Assembly: GCA_003342815.1 (NCBI GenBank)
Contig: PTEX01000295.1
Location: 541,890-605,889 of the forward strand
Origin: Eudromia elegans
Taxonomy: Eukaryota; Chordata; Aves; Tinamiformes; Tinamidae
Direction of reading: 5' to 3'
DNA: 64,000 bases
A program made the position numbers and the translations under genes. Below are positions 26,666 through 38,583 of the stretch, piece after piece. Position 1 is the first letter of the stretch; every line of letters begins with the position of its first letter. Below the pieces are notes generated by a model, which ran no database searches, was not told the origin of the DNA, and saw only the letters and a program-made list of their open reading frames with translations.

Positions 26666-27256
26666 TCATTAAATTGCATACTTAATTCGATTAGTTGGAG
26701 CTCCTTACGTTTTGTAGTCCAACTCCATGCCAAATGCTTAGGTCCTGTTGTCCATCAATGGAGAAGAATTTTCTTTCTGCAATTTTGGGGTACAAGCGAA
26801 AATCAGCTCAGCTTTAAATTTAGTGTCACCACTGATGTCGGTAATACTCAACACTTCTGCAAAAATAGTGTGTTCCCATCTTTTTGCTTCAAAAAATAGT
26901 CTTGGGTTGACTTGGGTATCAAAGGGAGGTTGCAGATTGGTCTCCGTACCGGTCTCTTGATCAGCACTCCTCTGCTCTTCTCTTTTATTTGCATGGGAAA
27001 TAAGATATTTTCATGGCTTGTGGTCTTTGGGAGCTTATCGTTAAGTGCTTAATGTCTCGGCTTCTTTAATTAGGTGATGTGAGGAAGGAATGCTTTCTCT
27101 AGGGTAATAAATAGTAATTAAACAGTGTATTTATTACTCTGCCATGCTGGAAGAGAAGTGTCTTGGCCATCACTTCTTCTCTTGCTGTAGTTTGAGGAGT
27201 GAAATGTCTCCATCTGCCAAGCCCAACCTTCCTCAGGCTGCTGTTTTGCCTGGTCT

Positions 27257-27292
27257 TATATTAATATATATATAATAAATATATATTTATAT
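27257..27292. repeat. (TA)n simple repeat
   Basis: TATATTAATATATATATAAT followed by AAATATATATTTATAT. An imperfect A/T repeat. Confidence 0.88.
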
Positions 27293-29919
27293 TCTTATGT
27301 TAATCTATGGACGAGTACTTGTTTAGGAGAGAAATGTCTCCAAAGTGTCAAGATACTTCATTTCCAGCAAGAGAAAATAAGCTTGGGCGCATTTGATATC
27401 CGGGCTGCACTGGGCTTCACTCCCTGTTTTATGGAAATGTTCCCCAAACCCCTAATTTCTGTTATTTTCTCATAGTATCCAGTGAAAACACGGTGACTTT
27501 TTATGATAGCTGTTTCATCGCTGCAAAGCAACATTTTATTTAAATTTTCAATATAAAAAGCAGGCCTCGAAAATGGTAGCAGCATTTCATTAGCCTGAGT
27601 GGGAGATGAAGCTTTCAGATTGCTCTGTATGAAATTCTTATTTGTTAGCTTTTGAAAAAAAGATTGAGAGGTTGGATTGAGGAGGTACATGCATTCTGTT
27701 ATACTTCTGGAAGAATTTGTTTCATTGTTTTTTCATTTCTTTTCCCCGTAGGAAATGTGCTCTGTGCTTCTGTATATTCTCCCTGCAATATGGTCTTTAA
27801 GAGTCTTTGTTAGGCAGAAGAGTTGTTAGGATGTAAGTGTTAGAGGAGCTTTTAAATCATTGATTAGAAAAAAATAATAGCTGAATTTCTAAGAATTGTT
27901 AGCGAATGTGTCAAATCATGGTCTTTGAGTACTACTTGTATAGAAAATATGTATTTAAATGCTGAATATATCAAAAAAAGTACTACCTGGGTGTTGGCTG
28001 TGTAGCTTTTGCTGCCCTGGGAATTTCCTGTCCTTCTCTTTCACTTAACGCTAATGGCTTTCTGCCCTTTGCTGGGAAGCTGGGAGCGCAGTGAATTGGA
28101 GCAGTTCTCACCCTCCCAAGAGTGCCCAAAAGCTCCTGCTTTTCCCCCAGGCTCCACAGCTTCTTGCATGACACCCAACATGAGTTGGTGTTGGATTTGC
28201 CTTGAGTTTGGTGTTGGTTTGACTTTGTGTGTGATTGCGCCTATTTCTGAATGTATGTACACAGTCATATATATACATATAGTCATACATAAATAATGCA
28301 ATATGCGTGTTATACTGCTCTAATAAATTAATTGAAGCCAGCTGAAATAAATTAACTAAAGTGAAGACAGCAGATACTAGTGGATGGTGAAATCCCTGAG
28401 CTTTTGGAAGGAAAAAAGCCTGAGAATTTTTTTTCCCCCCTAGGTATTCCTTTCCTTATTCCAAGATTTTGGCACTTATTTTACTATAGGAATATTGGTG
28501 AATGTTTTCTTCATGGGAATTAAGCCATAACTGGGTATTGTCAGTGTCTAACATTCACACTTAATCCAGTGAAAGTCTTTTAGAGCCCAAGGAAGGTGTT
28601 GTTTTGCCCACCTACGACTTTGTTGCACTCTGATATTCTTAGGACATGGATTTATTCCTTTTGAATTTATTCCATATAGACTTTTTGTGCCTACCCCATA
28701 GGGAGCAACTGTGTCTGGGAATCTCCGCAACCAACCAGAAGCCCATCTCTAAAATCATTTTTGGCATCGTGGATTTATCGATATTTTCCTGCAAATCAGA
28801 GCGCATTTGGAAGCATTAGCTACCTGTGATGTTTTTTATCTGTCCTCAACTTAATACGACTCGTCTACATTCCTCTTGTTTCAACGCAATCCTTGAGAAA
28901 CCTCTGGGATGGATGATGAATGTGGAGACACTTATTCTGGCTTTAACGCAATGTGTTCTTCTCTTAACGTCACCCTTGTTCTCTATGAAAATATTTGAGT
29001 GTTCCTGCCTGGTTTTGCCTCTGTTGTTTATGTATTTGGTAGGGATGTTGTGCATTAAGCTTTCGTAGGGATCTCAAGTCTGCATTTTCACAGTGATTTG
29101 GTGAAGTAGCTTTGGCTAATGTGGAACTGTTGTCCTGTTCCCCTCAAGGTGTGCAGCAGTAATAATAATCAGCTGCTCCTTGCGATAGGGGGTTTGTTGT
29201 AGGGTAAGGTTGGGTCCCATCAATGCGGTTGTAGGCTTGGGTGATGCCTTGGCAGATTATTAGAGGTATTCTTGCAGACATTCAAGCCCAACTTAGGTGT
29301 CCAAATTGAGGTGGTCCTAAGGCCGAGAAGAACCAGTCAGATACACTTGCTCTTGCAGGGGGCTTGTTGCTGTAGAGGACAAGCCAGTCATCCCTAACTT
29401 TGAGGGGATGACACAGCAGTGAATATTGGGAAAACCTCCCCAATTCCTCTGCAGATTGGAGAAAGGAGCAACTTTTTAGCAGATAAAACCAGCCTTGCTC
29501 CAGTAAGATGAGATGCTGAGAAAGAAAAGGTTGGGCCAGATACGAACTGGAGAATGGCCACAGGTCAAAGTAATTTTCCCTTTTGATTATGTCTGCGTTA
29601 TTCATGGGTGAGCGTTCTCGGGGATTAGCTTCTCTGCCAGAACGAGCAAAATTACTCAGCTTCGCTGCATGCTCTTAAAGACCTAAATCTTCTCTAATAC
29701 AAGAAGCTGAGAAAGGTTTCACCTGGTTGGCTAATGTGTGAAACAAAATTCACCTTGAGCCCGGTGTGCTGCTTGCAGACTCTATATTGATAGGCCACTA
29801 AGAAAAAACAAGAACTGGAAACATGTTTAGGCAGTAGTTATTTTTAATCTTTTTTTCTGAGTATATTATATGCTCCCTTTCATAATGTGTGTGCTTAATT
29901 AGTCTTCAGTTTGTATGAC

Positions 29920-29937
29920 TGGTGTTTTTACTTGCAG
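29920..29937 (+). promoter_or_regulatory. decoy upstream 3' splice site
   Basis: The sequence GGTGTTTTTACTTGCAG ends in AG at 29937, 68 bases before the true exon start, and resembles a fair acceptor. If it were used, the incoming single base G (from the split Asp codon) would join CT to give Ala, and the next codon is TAA, followed by TAG. Usage would therefore end the PRKG1 frame at once, and 68 is not a multiple of 3. Whether it is ever spliced is unknown. Confidence 0.45.
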
Positions 29938-29980
29938 CTTAATAGACACACTGAACTATAGAAAAGATCTGAGTAAAATG

Positions 29981-30005
29981 GTCCCCCTCTCTCATTTTCT
30001 TGCAG
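29981..30005 (+). promoter_or_regulatory. PRKG1: 3' splice acceptor of the PRKG1 exon
   Basis: A pyrimidine tract (CCCCCTCTCTCATTTTCTTG) leads into CAG at 30003-30005, directly before the exon. The last upstream AG before this acceptor is at 29972-29973, leaving an AG-free zone of about 30 bases. A plausible branch adenine is 29972 in CTGAG, 34 bases before the exon, although its final base departs from the yUnAy consensus. The acceptor is clear; the branch point is inferred. Confidence 0.92.
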
Positions 30006-30119
30006 ATGGGAAGGTTGAAGTGACAAAAGAAGGGGTGAAGCTGTGCACCATGGGGCCCGGCAAAGTCTTCGGGGAGTTGGCCATCCTCTACAACTGCACC
30101 CGGACAGCAACGGTCAAAA
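30006..30119 (+). CDS. PRKG1: PRKG1 internal coding exon (cGMP-binding domain A)
   Basis: This exon encodes part of cGMP-dependent protein kinase 1, the cytosolic Ser/Thr kinase that carries out NO/cGMP signalling in smooth muscle, platelets and neurons. It is 114 bases: 2 bases completing an Asp codon, 37 full codons, then 1 base opening the next codon (Thr in known PRKG1). The peptide runs from GKVEVTKEG to CTRTATVK and contains the phosphate-binding-cassette signature FGELA...RTA of the CNB-A domain. By my recollection of human numbering it spans about residues 146-182 (alpha) or 161-197 (beta). The cGMP contacts Gly167, Glu168, Arg177 and Thr178 (alpha) are all present. PRKG2 differs at several positions here (TASVK instead of TATVK), so PRKG1 is the better call. 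It is shared by the alpha and beta isoforms and is probably exon 3. An AG acceptor precedes it and GTAAGC follows it. The neighbouring exons lie outside the window. Confidence 0.96.
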
Positions 30120-30125
30120 GTAAGC
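30120..30125 (+). promoter_or_regulatory. PRKG1: 5' splice donor of the PRKG1 exon
   Basis: GTAAGC follows the exon's last base. Positions +1 to +5 match the U1 consensus GTRAG. The last exon base is A rather than the usual G. The split codon A|CT restores the Thr that follows Val-Lys in known PRKG1 proteins, which fixes the boundary. Confidence 0.92.
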
Positions 30126-33100
30126 TTGTTTTAGAACATCTATCCTAAATATCCACACGACTTTAATGTAAAACTTCTTATTTCTATTTAGCTGGCTGTG
30201 CAAATATCCATATAGGAAGCTGTATATTAAAATATTTGAGCTTTATTCATTGGTCCTGGACTTACATTTCAAAGCAGGCTGCTGTGTTGTTGAATTGAGC
30301 GTTTGTACTTAGAAAGGTATTTCATTTGAGGGGTTTTGGCAGGGCTGCTATTCACTCCCCCAACTTGAAGACATTTTTTTTCAGTTAATTTTCCACTGTT
30401 GCTAGTTCGTAATACTCTTTCCCTTGCAAAAGCTTAGTCTTCCCAATGTGGTCGGAGGAGCATTTTTCATGCACAATGAAATAAGAATGAAGAGAGCTCA
30501 TCCCTTCGGGCTCTTGTTTTTTCATCTTGAAAGACTTTGGTTTGATTCCTTGCCCTACCGTAGCCTTTCTCTGTCTCCCAAGCAGCTTCTTCCAGAAGAA
30601 GAACGGATGCCTACCAGTGTTAGCCTGGGAAAGCTCAGTAACCACCCATGTCATCAGTAAAAGAAGGAAGGAGATTGAGGCTTGGCTGGTCAACTGCCCT
30701 AGAATAACCTAATTTAGAGGAGGCTGTACTGATCCTTGGTGATGGGTTTCACTGATTTGAGTTGGTTTCTGCAAGCATCTTTATTGGGCTTCTAATGTCT
30801 TGGTTTCCTTTTAAGTAGGACAGGAACTAGTAGCAGTTTTGAACATCTTGAAGCTGCTGAATGTCCATAACGTGATCATGTGTGGATGCGGGTTGGGAGG
30901 GCAACGTAAGGGAGCTGTACTCCATGGCCACAGGTGTTGGAAAAGGATACACTTTTCCATGAAAGGTGAAGCATGGCTCAATTTGTCTTCAGACTTGGTG
31001 TTGCGCTCCAAGTGATGCTTCCAAATAAGGCATAAGCCCCGCTTTGGAGGAGAAAGTGGTTTTTAACTAGGTATTTTAAAAAGAATCTGAGAAGTAAGAG
31101 AAGAAATAGGCAGGAATGTTAAGTCAGGAAGACAGAACTGGGTGCAAAGAAAACGCACTTCATCATCTGGAACAGCTTGGTTGAGGGACTTTTCAGTTGT
31201 GTGAACTTTTTCTCCTCTAAAAGCACTGTTTCGTGCAGGTTAGTCCCTGGCTAACCCATAGGCAATTCACGGACAGCTCGGTTCGTACTTTGGAGTAATG
31301 CACAATCCCAGACGTTGTGTTTTGGCTACATTGTGCAAGTCCCGTGTGGGCCCACCAAGACCTCAGGCCTGTTCCTCCGTGGTGTGTGGGACTGCTCTTC
31401 TATGAGACATTTGATGTGCCCTCCCTTAGTCTGCTGGGTGCTCAAGGCTGTGGGGGGGATGTGGTTGTTGATCTGCTCCATCCTGCCCATTGCTGCTCCT
31501 CGCAGATGCTCTGTCCATTGGGAGGGACGCTCCATATTTCGGAGCAAACTGTTGGGGGATTGGTGGTGATGATGAAGTCATGAGGACCTCAAACTCCTGT
31601 ATGGTGCAGTTAAAGAAAACAGGAAGGAGAAGGGAAGAAGAGGAGACATTGGGCCCCAAAGATGGGGAAAGGGAGTTTGTTAGAAGGTTTATATGGGAAG
31701 AAATAAAAGATTGGTAGTTGTAATGAAAATAGATGCACAGTCCAGTGAACACTGGAGGCAGTGGAAGATGCATGGCAGGGCATTGCTCCAGACACTTCAA
31801 GAAGGGGCTTCCTGTTTTTCAGGAGATGGATTTCCACCACCTTTAGCATGTCTACAGTTGCCTGCCAGTGCTTCCTTGTCAGGGCTTTAAGGAGCTCTCT
31901 GGAAAAAGGAGCTCGGTGCTGCATTAGAAGGCAGGACGTGTTACGGTGATGAAGTTTTGCTGTTGGAGCATTTGTCTGTGCTGGCTCCTCAGCTGCTGCT
32001 CCCATGAAGGAGACTGTATTCAGGGGGAACATTTTGCTTTTTACGAGTAATTTAAGATTCTTTGAATTTTCATTGTTCTTACCTGACTCCTCCTTGGTTT
32101 ATTCTGGCCTCTTTTATCAAGACGCAACACCGGTCCTCTGAAAACCTCTTCAGAGAGAATTAGTACAGTGTTTTTGTAGTGATGATTATGGCCTTAGGAA
32201 AAGCAGACGGGGTGCAAGGGTCTGAGAAGAAGCTGCCCGTGAGGACCTTGCCCCTTGATCTGGCTAAGGAAAGTGGGACATGTCTTGCGAGAGGTGACTT
32301 TGTGTTCAAGATGGCCACGACCACGTTTTCAGTGCCTTGTCATCGGTGGCTGGTTTGGAGGCTTCTGCTTGGCCGTTCCCCCATATTCGTGTAGGAAGTG
32401 CTTGTTCGCAGCTTAGACATGTGCTGATTCATCTACCTTGTGTAGATGGTGTCCAGAGGCCGCTTCCAACCTCAGCCATTCTGGGGTACCTTCATTCCAG
32501 CAAGGTGACTTCACCTTGTTCTTGCTGTGGATGAATCATTTCAGAGCTGAAATGCTGCCTGTTCTCTTCCAGGAGAGCTGTGTTCTCCACGTTTGTGTCT
32601 ACATGTGCATCTCAAATTGCTGTTGTCCCTGCTTTGAGGAAGGAAATTGAATGCCTTGAAATAGCAAAAGCTGTAAATTCAGGTTCCAGATTGCTCAGAA
32701 ATCATGTTGTTGTCTCAGTGTGATCCAAGTGCTAAAAATACCCCTGGTTTGGGGTTTGTGGGGTGGTTTTAATACCTCTGTTCAGGGTCGCTGTTTTGTC
32801 TTAGCCACATGTGCAGGTCAAGACGGGCCTGAAAGTGCCTGTGAGTCTTTTCCTATATGATGAGATGGTAAATTCAGCATTTGATCTTCTTGCCCAGTAA
32901 TAATGCACTTGAAAAGCGCATCCCTCGTCCTGTCACAATAAAAAACTTTTACAAAAAACTTCTGCAGAGACATGCACAAAATGTGAATCCGAAAAATAAA
33001 TACTAGGAGTGGGGAGGATAAAAAAGCACAAGCTGAAGCTGTTAAGTTGCGGATTAGGTAAATCTTTTCACCTAATTTAGCTTTTTGCACAGCTAATGCT

Positions 33101-34010
33101 GCAAAAGTCCCCATGTTTAAGGGCTTGGCGGTGGCTGTCAAGCTTGGGCGAGTTTGATATTTTCCTAATCTCTCTCTTTCCCCTCCGCTCTATTTTCCTG
33201 CAGAGCTACGGCAATCCCTGGCTGGCCTGCGCTGCAGCCACTGCAAACAGGGGGCTTTGCAAGCAGCTTGTTGGCACTGATAATTGGCGAGGGAAAACAA
33301 GGCAAGAGGGTGGCGGGTGCCTGTTAAAACCACTCCTTGGTAGCGATGCTGCGTCTGTGTTTTGACTCCTCGCAATTACAGACCTGAGGTTGGTTCAGAT
33401 TTTGAAACTGCTGTAAAACTCCCAGGAAGTTGTGGACGTTGGGCTGTTAGATTAAAGTTTTTCTGATATGGCTTATTTAGGAATTTCTGATCCAGAAACG
33501 GGAGATGGATGAGGTTGCAGGTTGGTTGGAAGCCCCTGGGTGCGCGTGTTGGTGAGGGATGCGTGGCGATGTCCTTGGAGAAGGTGCCTTGAACACTCCT
33601 TCCCACGGGCGGTTTTTCTCTTTTTCTCATGGAGGAGCCCTCACCTGGGAGAGTGCGACTCTCTGGGCACAGGTACCTTGATTAAAGCAGCATCATTTGT
33701 TAAATGCCCTCTTAATGAGAGTTTCTTGCCCTGTCAGGGCTGAAGCAGGACATGGTGGCGTGCTGGGAACTGCGCGTTGGGGCCTGCCGACGGTGAAAGT
33801 GCCATTGCGGACATGGGATGGGGCGTAGACGAACCCTTATTTTTTACTTTATTTTTCCTAACAGCACCCAAGAGGGAGCCTAATCAAAGGGAGAATAGTT
33901 GGAGATGGAAAGAGCAAAGTGAAAAATTTATGCGACACCTGGGTCTGCTGTCTACCCAAAACACCTCCGGGCTTATTGAACTTAATGGCAAAAATAGAAG
34001 AGCCAGGGGG
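30126..34010. other. intron stretch with nothing recognised
   Basis: Unique intronic sequence directly after the exon. No repeat family, second exon or RNA gene was recognised. Confidence 0.6.
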
Positions 34011-34048
34011 AGAAAAAAGAAAAAAAAAAAAAAAAAGAAAAGAAGAAG
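34011..34048 (+). repeat. A-rich purine tract
   Basis: AGAAAAAAG, then a run of 16 A beginning at 34021, then GAAAAGAAGAAG. It is almost all purine and is one of the few long A-rich tracts on the + strand. The upstream sequence shows no retrogene to which it could be a tail. Confidence 0.9.
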
Positions 34049-36980
34049 CCATATGGCATGAGTTGAATTGCGGTGCATTAATGCTTCTTTTAATGATTTT
34101 TATTTATTTGTGTGTGTAACATCCCCAGGAACTGAGCACCTGTGGATGTGGGGGTTCCAAAATCTGCTGTGATGGGTCGTCCTGGTAGGTGGCACTTGGT
34201 GAAGGCTCTGCTTGGCAAACCTGTGGTGGCTGAGCCTGACCTAAAAATATAATATACTTGAATTGCTTGTCCAAAGGAAAGTGAAAAGGTCCAGATCCAG
34301 AAAGAGGACTGCATATTCGATTGACGTATTTTGCATCAATTTGGCGTGTTTTGGGTGCCAGAGGTAGGTACTGACTGCAGAAACCAGCCAAGAAAGCATC
34401 ACGTCTTTATGCTACCTGTTTAATTTGGGAAATACAGATGAAGCCACTGAGCCAAGGAAAATCAATTGGGATGCGACTAGGGTGAAGTGTTAAGTCTGCA
34501 CTTGGATCTTGTTTCCTTCCAGTACAGTGGTATAATATATGTATATGATGTAGCTAGATAGGAATGCAAGCATGAGCATTAGCTTCCCTAAAGGGACGAT
34601 TCGTTGTCCCTGTTTTTTGGTGTGAATGTAAACTCTCAGGATACGATGCATTTCCATTACTGAAGCAGGAATGAGCTTGAGGGCTCCCATATCAGCATGT
34701 GAGGACTTAGGGCTGCTACCCTGCCACAAACCACTGCCTCTGCCTCCAGGAAATTTCCATGGGGATTTTTTTCTTAGCTTTTCTTAGCTAATACTATTTG
34801 AAACAAGGAATCTTTTGTGCCATCTTTCTTCTTTAAATGTTTTCCCATTCCCAGCTGGGGTGTGTGGTCATGGGTTTTGTAGTTGAGAATAGTACTCAAT
34901 AGATATGTATGTAGATAGATAAATATTTATTTTGGGGTTATTACCTGGCTTAGTTGGAGTGGTGGTGTTTGGATTCAAGGAAAAATCTCAGCTTTTGGCC
35001 AAACCCAGGTTGAGTAAAGAGCTTGAGAGCCAAACAAATGGTTTTGGAGATGGGTTTAGTAGTTTGTAGGGCTTTAGGTGGTGTTGGTTCTCCTGTTGAT
35101 ACTGCAGGTTGCTCCCTCTTTCCTGCTCACGTTGCTCAAAGGCGAAAGACTCTGCTGCTAGTTCTGTTTCGTGGTGGCTTTGGATGCCTGGAGCGATGAA
35201 GGTTTGCAAATCTCCTGCAGCCCACCAAAGTTCTTGAAGAGCGTTGGTCCCGTATTCTCACTGTAGCAGGTCTGGAAATCTCATGCTGCTTTTGAAAAGC
35301 TGTCCTGTATAGTAAGTTTGGAGTGTGTCGGGGCAAATAGAGGTGTCTCCCACCTCATTGTCCTCTACAAGGTCTCCTGCTGGTCCCTGAGCCATATCTG
35401 CTAAGCGTGGGTGATGTCTTGGACATCCTGCGGAGCTCAAAAGGCTTTAGATGCCCACGTTTGGGTGACTGAGTATAGTCCTTGCAGGCTGGCTTTATAT
35501 TCTGCTGTCTGACATGTTTCTGTCGCAGAGGATATCTCTATTCTCATTCAGACATGCAGAATTATTTTAGACTCTGTAGTGTGAAATTGTTTTGTTATAG
35601 GAAAAAGCTGTCCGTATGCATCTGGATTTGAGAGTGATACCAACCCATCTGCCAGTGCTCATAATAAAGTAGTATTTATTGGCTGGTATGGAAGAATGAT
35701 GATGGCTGTTTGGGGAAATTAAGCCTTTGCTTTCGTGGTACCCCCTGGGAGAATGTTTTTGAGATTTTTTCTCTTTTGTTTTAATTGCTTAGTGGGATAA
35801 TCCAAAAAACTTAACACAGTTAGACACATTTGTAAATGGATTATGACTTTCTCCATGCAACCCTTGAAGAAGCAGTTAGTATTAACAGCAGCTGTAAAAT
35901 AATTGCTTTGCAAGAGCTTCATTTTCCTCTCCTCTTATTCATGTCTTGGAAAACAATATTAATGCATGAAATGATGAGGCCAAACCTGTCCATCTATTGG
36001 GAGAAATTTGGACGTCAGGCTCAGTAGAGGGTTGGTTGGCACTGGCGTCTTGATGACTCACCTACTTACGTGTCTCTATATGGATTTTACTTGCCAACTT
36101 AAGGGGAAGTAAAAATTGCAATCTGCTGTTCCCATAGTGCTCCCAAAGTCTTGACTTTCCAAAATTTTGGCTGCCTTCTGGATGCAAGAGGGATCCTTCA
36201 GTATTGGACTGCGTCTGGGTTGGCCCATCTTTCAGCCGCATTTACAGAAGAAAAGCAGAGAATAGAGAATAGGGCCCATGCCTTGCGAACTTCTGGCCAC
36301 GTAAAAGCAGCCGCTGTTCTTGTTGTCCCCATCTAACCTTGCTAAATTATCACACAGGTCAGAGCAGTTGGTCAAACCCAAGAGAAGGCAAAGAAGCTGC
36401 CCCATATTTATAACACACCCAGGATGTTTGCGGAGGAGGCATCTGATGGTACCTCTGCCTACCCATCTTTGCAGTACGGCAGTGACTGAGAGGAGGCAAT
36501 TGAGTCATTTAAGAAAGGGTGACTGATGCTTTGCTTTAGTTCCTGAAGAAGAGAAATCCTCCTTGGTAGCTGGCTCATGCTGAAAAATTACTGTTTTTCC
36601 CTAGATTCACTGCCTGCCTTGCTGTTGGTGACAGAACCACTGAAATGTTCTTTATTCTCTGATATTTCTACTCGTAAATCCATTTTCTAGTGGCAACTGA
36701 GTGAAGTCAGGGGAAGAAATTGCAAGGTTCCCGCATGCTGTGATATCCCAGACTTTGCCTTTAGTGACTCAGATTTACTGAAGATTGTGACGCTGTAAAG
36801 AAGTCTATAATTTATTTGCTTTTAAACACTCTGAAGGCTCTGGAAAAGGATGGATATAATATTACTTAAGTGCTACTACTGCATCTAAAAGCATTTGGCT
36901 ACAAATTAAATCCACAAAAAGGCGGAGAGGCTTTTTAATTAAAAGCAAGCAAATAAGATCTCAGAATTGCAGATCTGAAG

Positions 36981-36995
36981 AAAAAAAAAAAAAAA
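36981..36995 (+). repeat. poly-A run (15 A)
   Basis: An A homopolymer following AGATCTGAAG. It is short and has no recognisable source sequence upstream. Confidence 0.9.
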
Positions 36996-38299
36996 GGCAA
37001 CTGTATTTACTTGGCACAATTATTTGTGCCTACCCATCCTACCCAATGGCCAGGATATGGAGACGAGATTGAAATAGTCTATGATTTTAATTGTGAGGGG
37101 CAAAGGGTGTGTGCGCATAGGGACCACAAGTATTTGGTAGTTCCTCAGGCTTTTGGGGTTTTTTGACATATGAAGCTGTCACCATAATGGTGATCGTGGT
37201 GGCTTTTCCTTACACGAGACATTTGAAATGATTCTTTTTATGGGACTTGTTTTGAACTAAGTCATTTGAAATTAGTTGAGCAGTTCAGTTAGTGTCTACT
37301 TCCTGAGGCTGACGCGAGGGAAAATCCCTGCTGTCTTTGAAGAAGTGGAATTGTCTTTATTTCTTAGGTTTTCCTTTCCGAGCTCTCTTATTACTCCTTT
37401 TAGCTTTTTTGCGATAGAAGACAGGCCTGATGATTGACTAAAATTGCATCCTGCATCCTGTCATTTTGGAGTTAGCTTTTTCCTTTCTACATGCAAAGGG
37501 CTGGATTTCTGAGCTGAGCCAGGCAACGGTCCCGCCAGGCAGTGTTCTCTATGTCCTACGGCCCTGATGCGTGAGCTAGAAATAACATTTTTGAAACCAA
37601 ATTCTCTTACAGATCTAGTCTGAGCTGCAGCAACATGGTGAGTTACTCTTGATAATGAGGTGCTTTGTGGAAACATTTCCTTGAAAGTCTTTGGCAGAGG
37701 AGCACATGGAAAACCTGAGCCTTCCTCACCTGTGTGGTAGGACAGTCTGTCAGATCTCATTGGAGCTTCAGGTTTTTATCCGTTTCTGTCAGTGTTCTTT
37801 CTAGTTCAAGATCATAAAGCACAGCTGAGGATGAGGGGAAAATCCACTGAGCTCAAAGCAATGAGTGGTGGCCCTGTGCTGTGGATAGGACGCGGGATGC
37901 CTCGTGGCCTGATGCTTCCTTGGATGAGGCAGGGGTGAGCTGGAAGGAGGCTCTATTCATGGTAGGTGTTTAAGGAACCCCTAGGAGCTGGTGCTTTCCA
38001 TGGACGTGTAACTTGTTACAGTGGCCATGGTCAAGCTTATTGTATTGAGATACTGAGATGTACAGATGCCCTGCAGGAGACCACGAAGTGCTGGCATTGG
38101 AGGCAGCACGGAGATACGTAGCTCCTGCCTCTTCCTGGCTCCTTGCCTGCTCTCTGGAACGCCTTCTCCCTTTGGAAAGGGCCTAGTCCCTGATCAGACA
38201 CTGTAAGCTCTGTACGACCAGTCTCCTTTTGATGCACATCCTCATGTTTTTTTTGGGCTGATGGATGTCTCAGAAAGTCACTTTGCTTTGCAGCCATCA

Positions 38300-38323
38300 G
38301 CAACTAGCTCTGCAACTAGCTCT
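38300..38323 (+). repeat. perfect 12-bp tandem duplication
   Basis: GCAACTAGCTCT occurs twice in direct succession without a mismatch, indicating a recent small duplication. Confidence 0.9.
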
Positions 38324-38550
38324 TCTGGCTTAAAGTAATTTATTTATTTTGCGGGCCTTTCCAGGCAATGGTCCAAGCTCAGAGTGTGGTTGTACCGTCT
38401 GATTTATTCTGTTGGACTCACGCAGGCACTTTTAAGCCTATGTATAAGTGTTCTACTCTCCAAATAAGAGCTTAATCTTGCCTTATTTCTACTTTTTTTT
38501 GCAATGTATGCATGCATTATTTTGTATGTATGCACATACCTTGTAAATGT

Positions 38551-38583
38551 TAATATATGTATATATTGCATATATATATATAT
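38551..38583. repeat. (TA)n simple repeat
   Basis: TAATATATGTATATATTGCA leads into (TA)6. It contains TG/CA interruptions and lies in a wider TATG-rich stretch from 38505. Confidence 0.88.

Larger units (their letters stand above)
1..30005 (+). other. PRKG1: PRKG1 intron upstream of the exon (partial)
   Basis: No exon of PRKG1 or of any other gene is recognisable here. The preceding exon would end in the residues just before Asp-Gly-Lys-Val (known proteins read ...VYVME|D), and no such frame is present. Content is ordinary mid-GC unique sequence with short microsatellites (4641, 6245, 10214, 21108, 27257), poly-T runs, CpG-dense patches (12890-13775, 18470-18660), and AT-rich stretches near 1.0 and 26.3-26.7 kb that look constrained. 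No CR1 copy was confidently seen in this half. The orientation follows from the exon. The intron's 5' end lies outside the window. Confidence 0.88.

Noticed and set aside
29915-30148. 77-codon frame starting with Met that includes the PRKG1 exon
   Set aside because: Only 30006-30119 is PRKG1 sequence. The leading part is intron reading through the decoy and true acceptors, and the tail reads past the donor. The Met at 29915 is not a translation start.
33777-34061. Frame with a Lys-rich C-terminus resembling a basic tail
   Set aside because: The Lys run is the A-rich tract at 34011-34048. Nothing upstream is recognisable.
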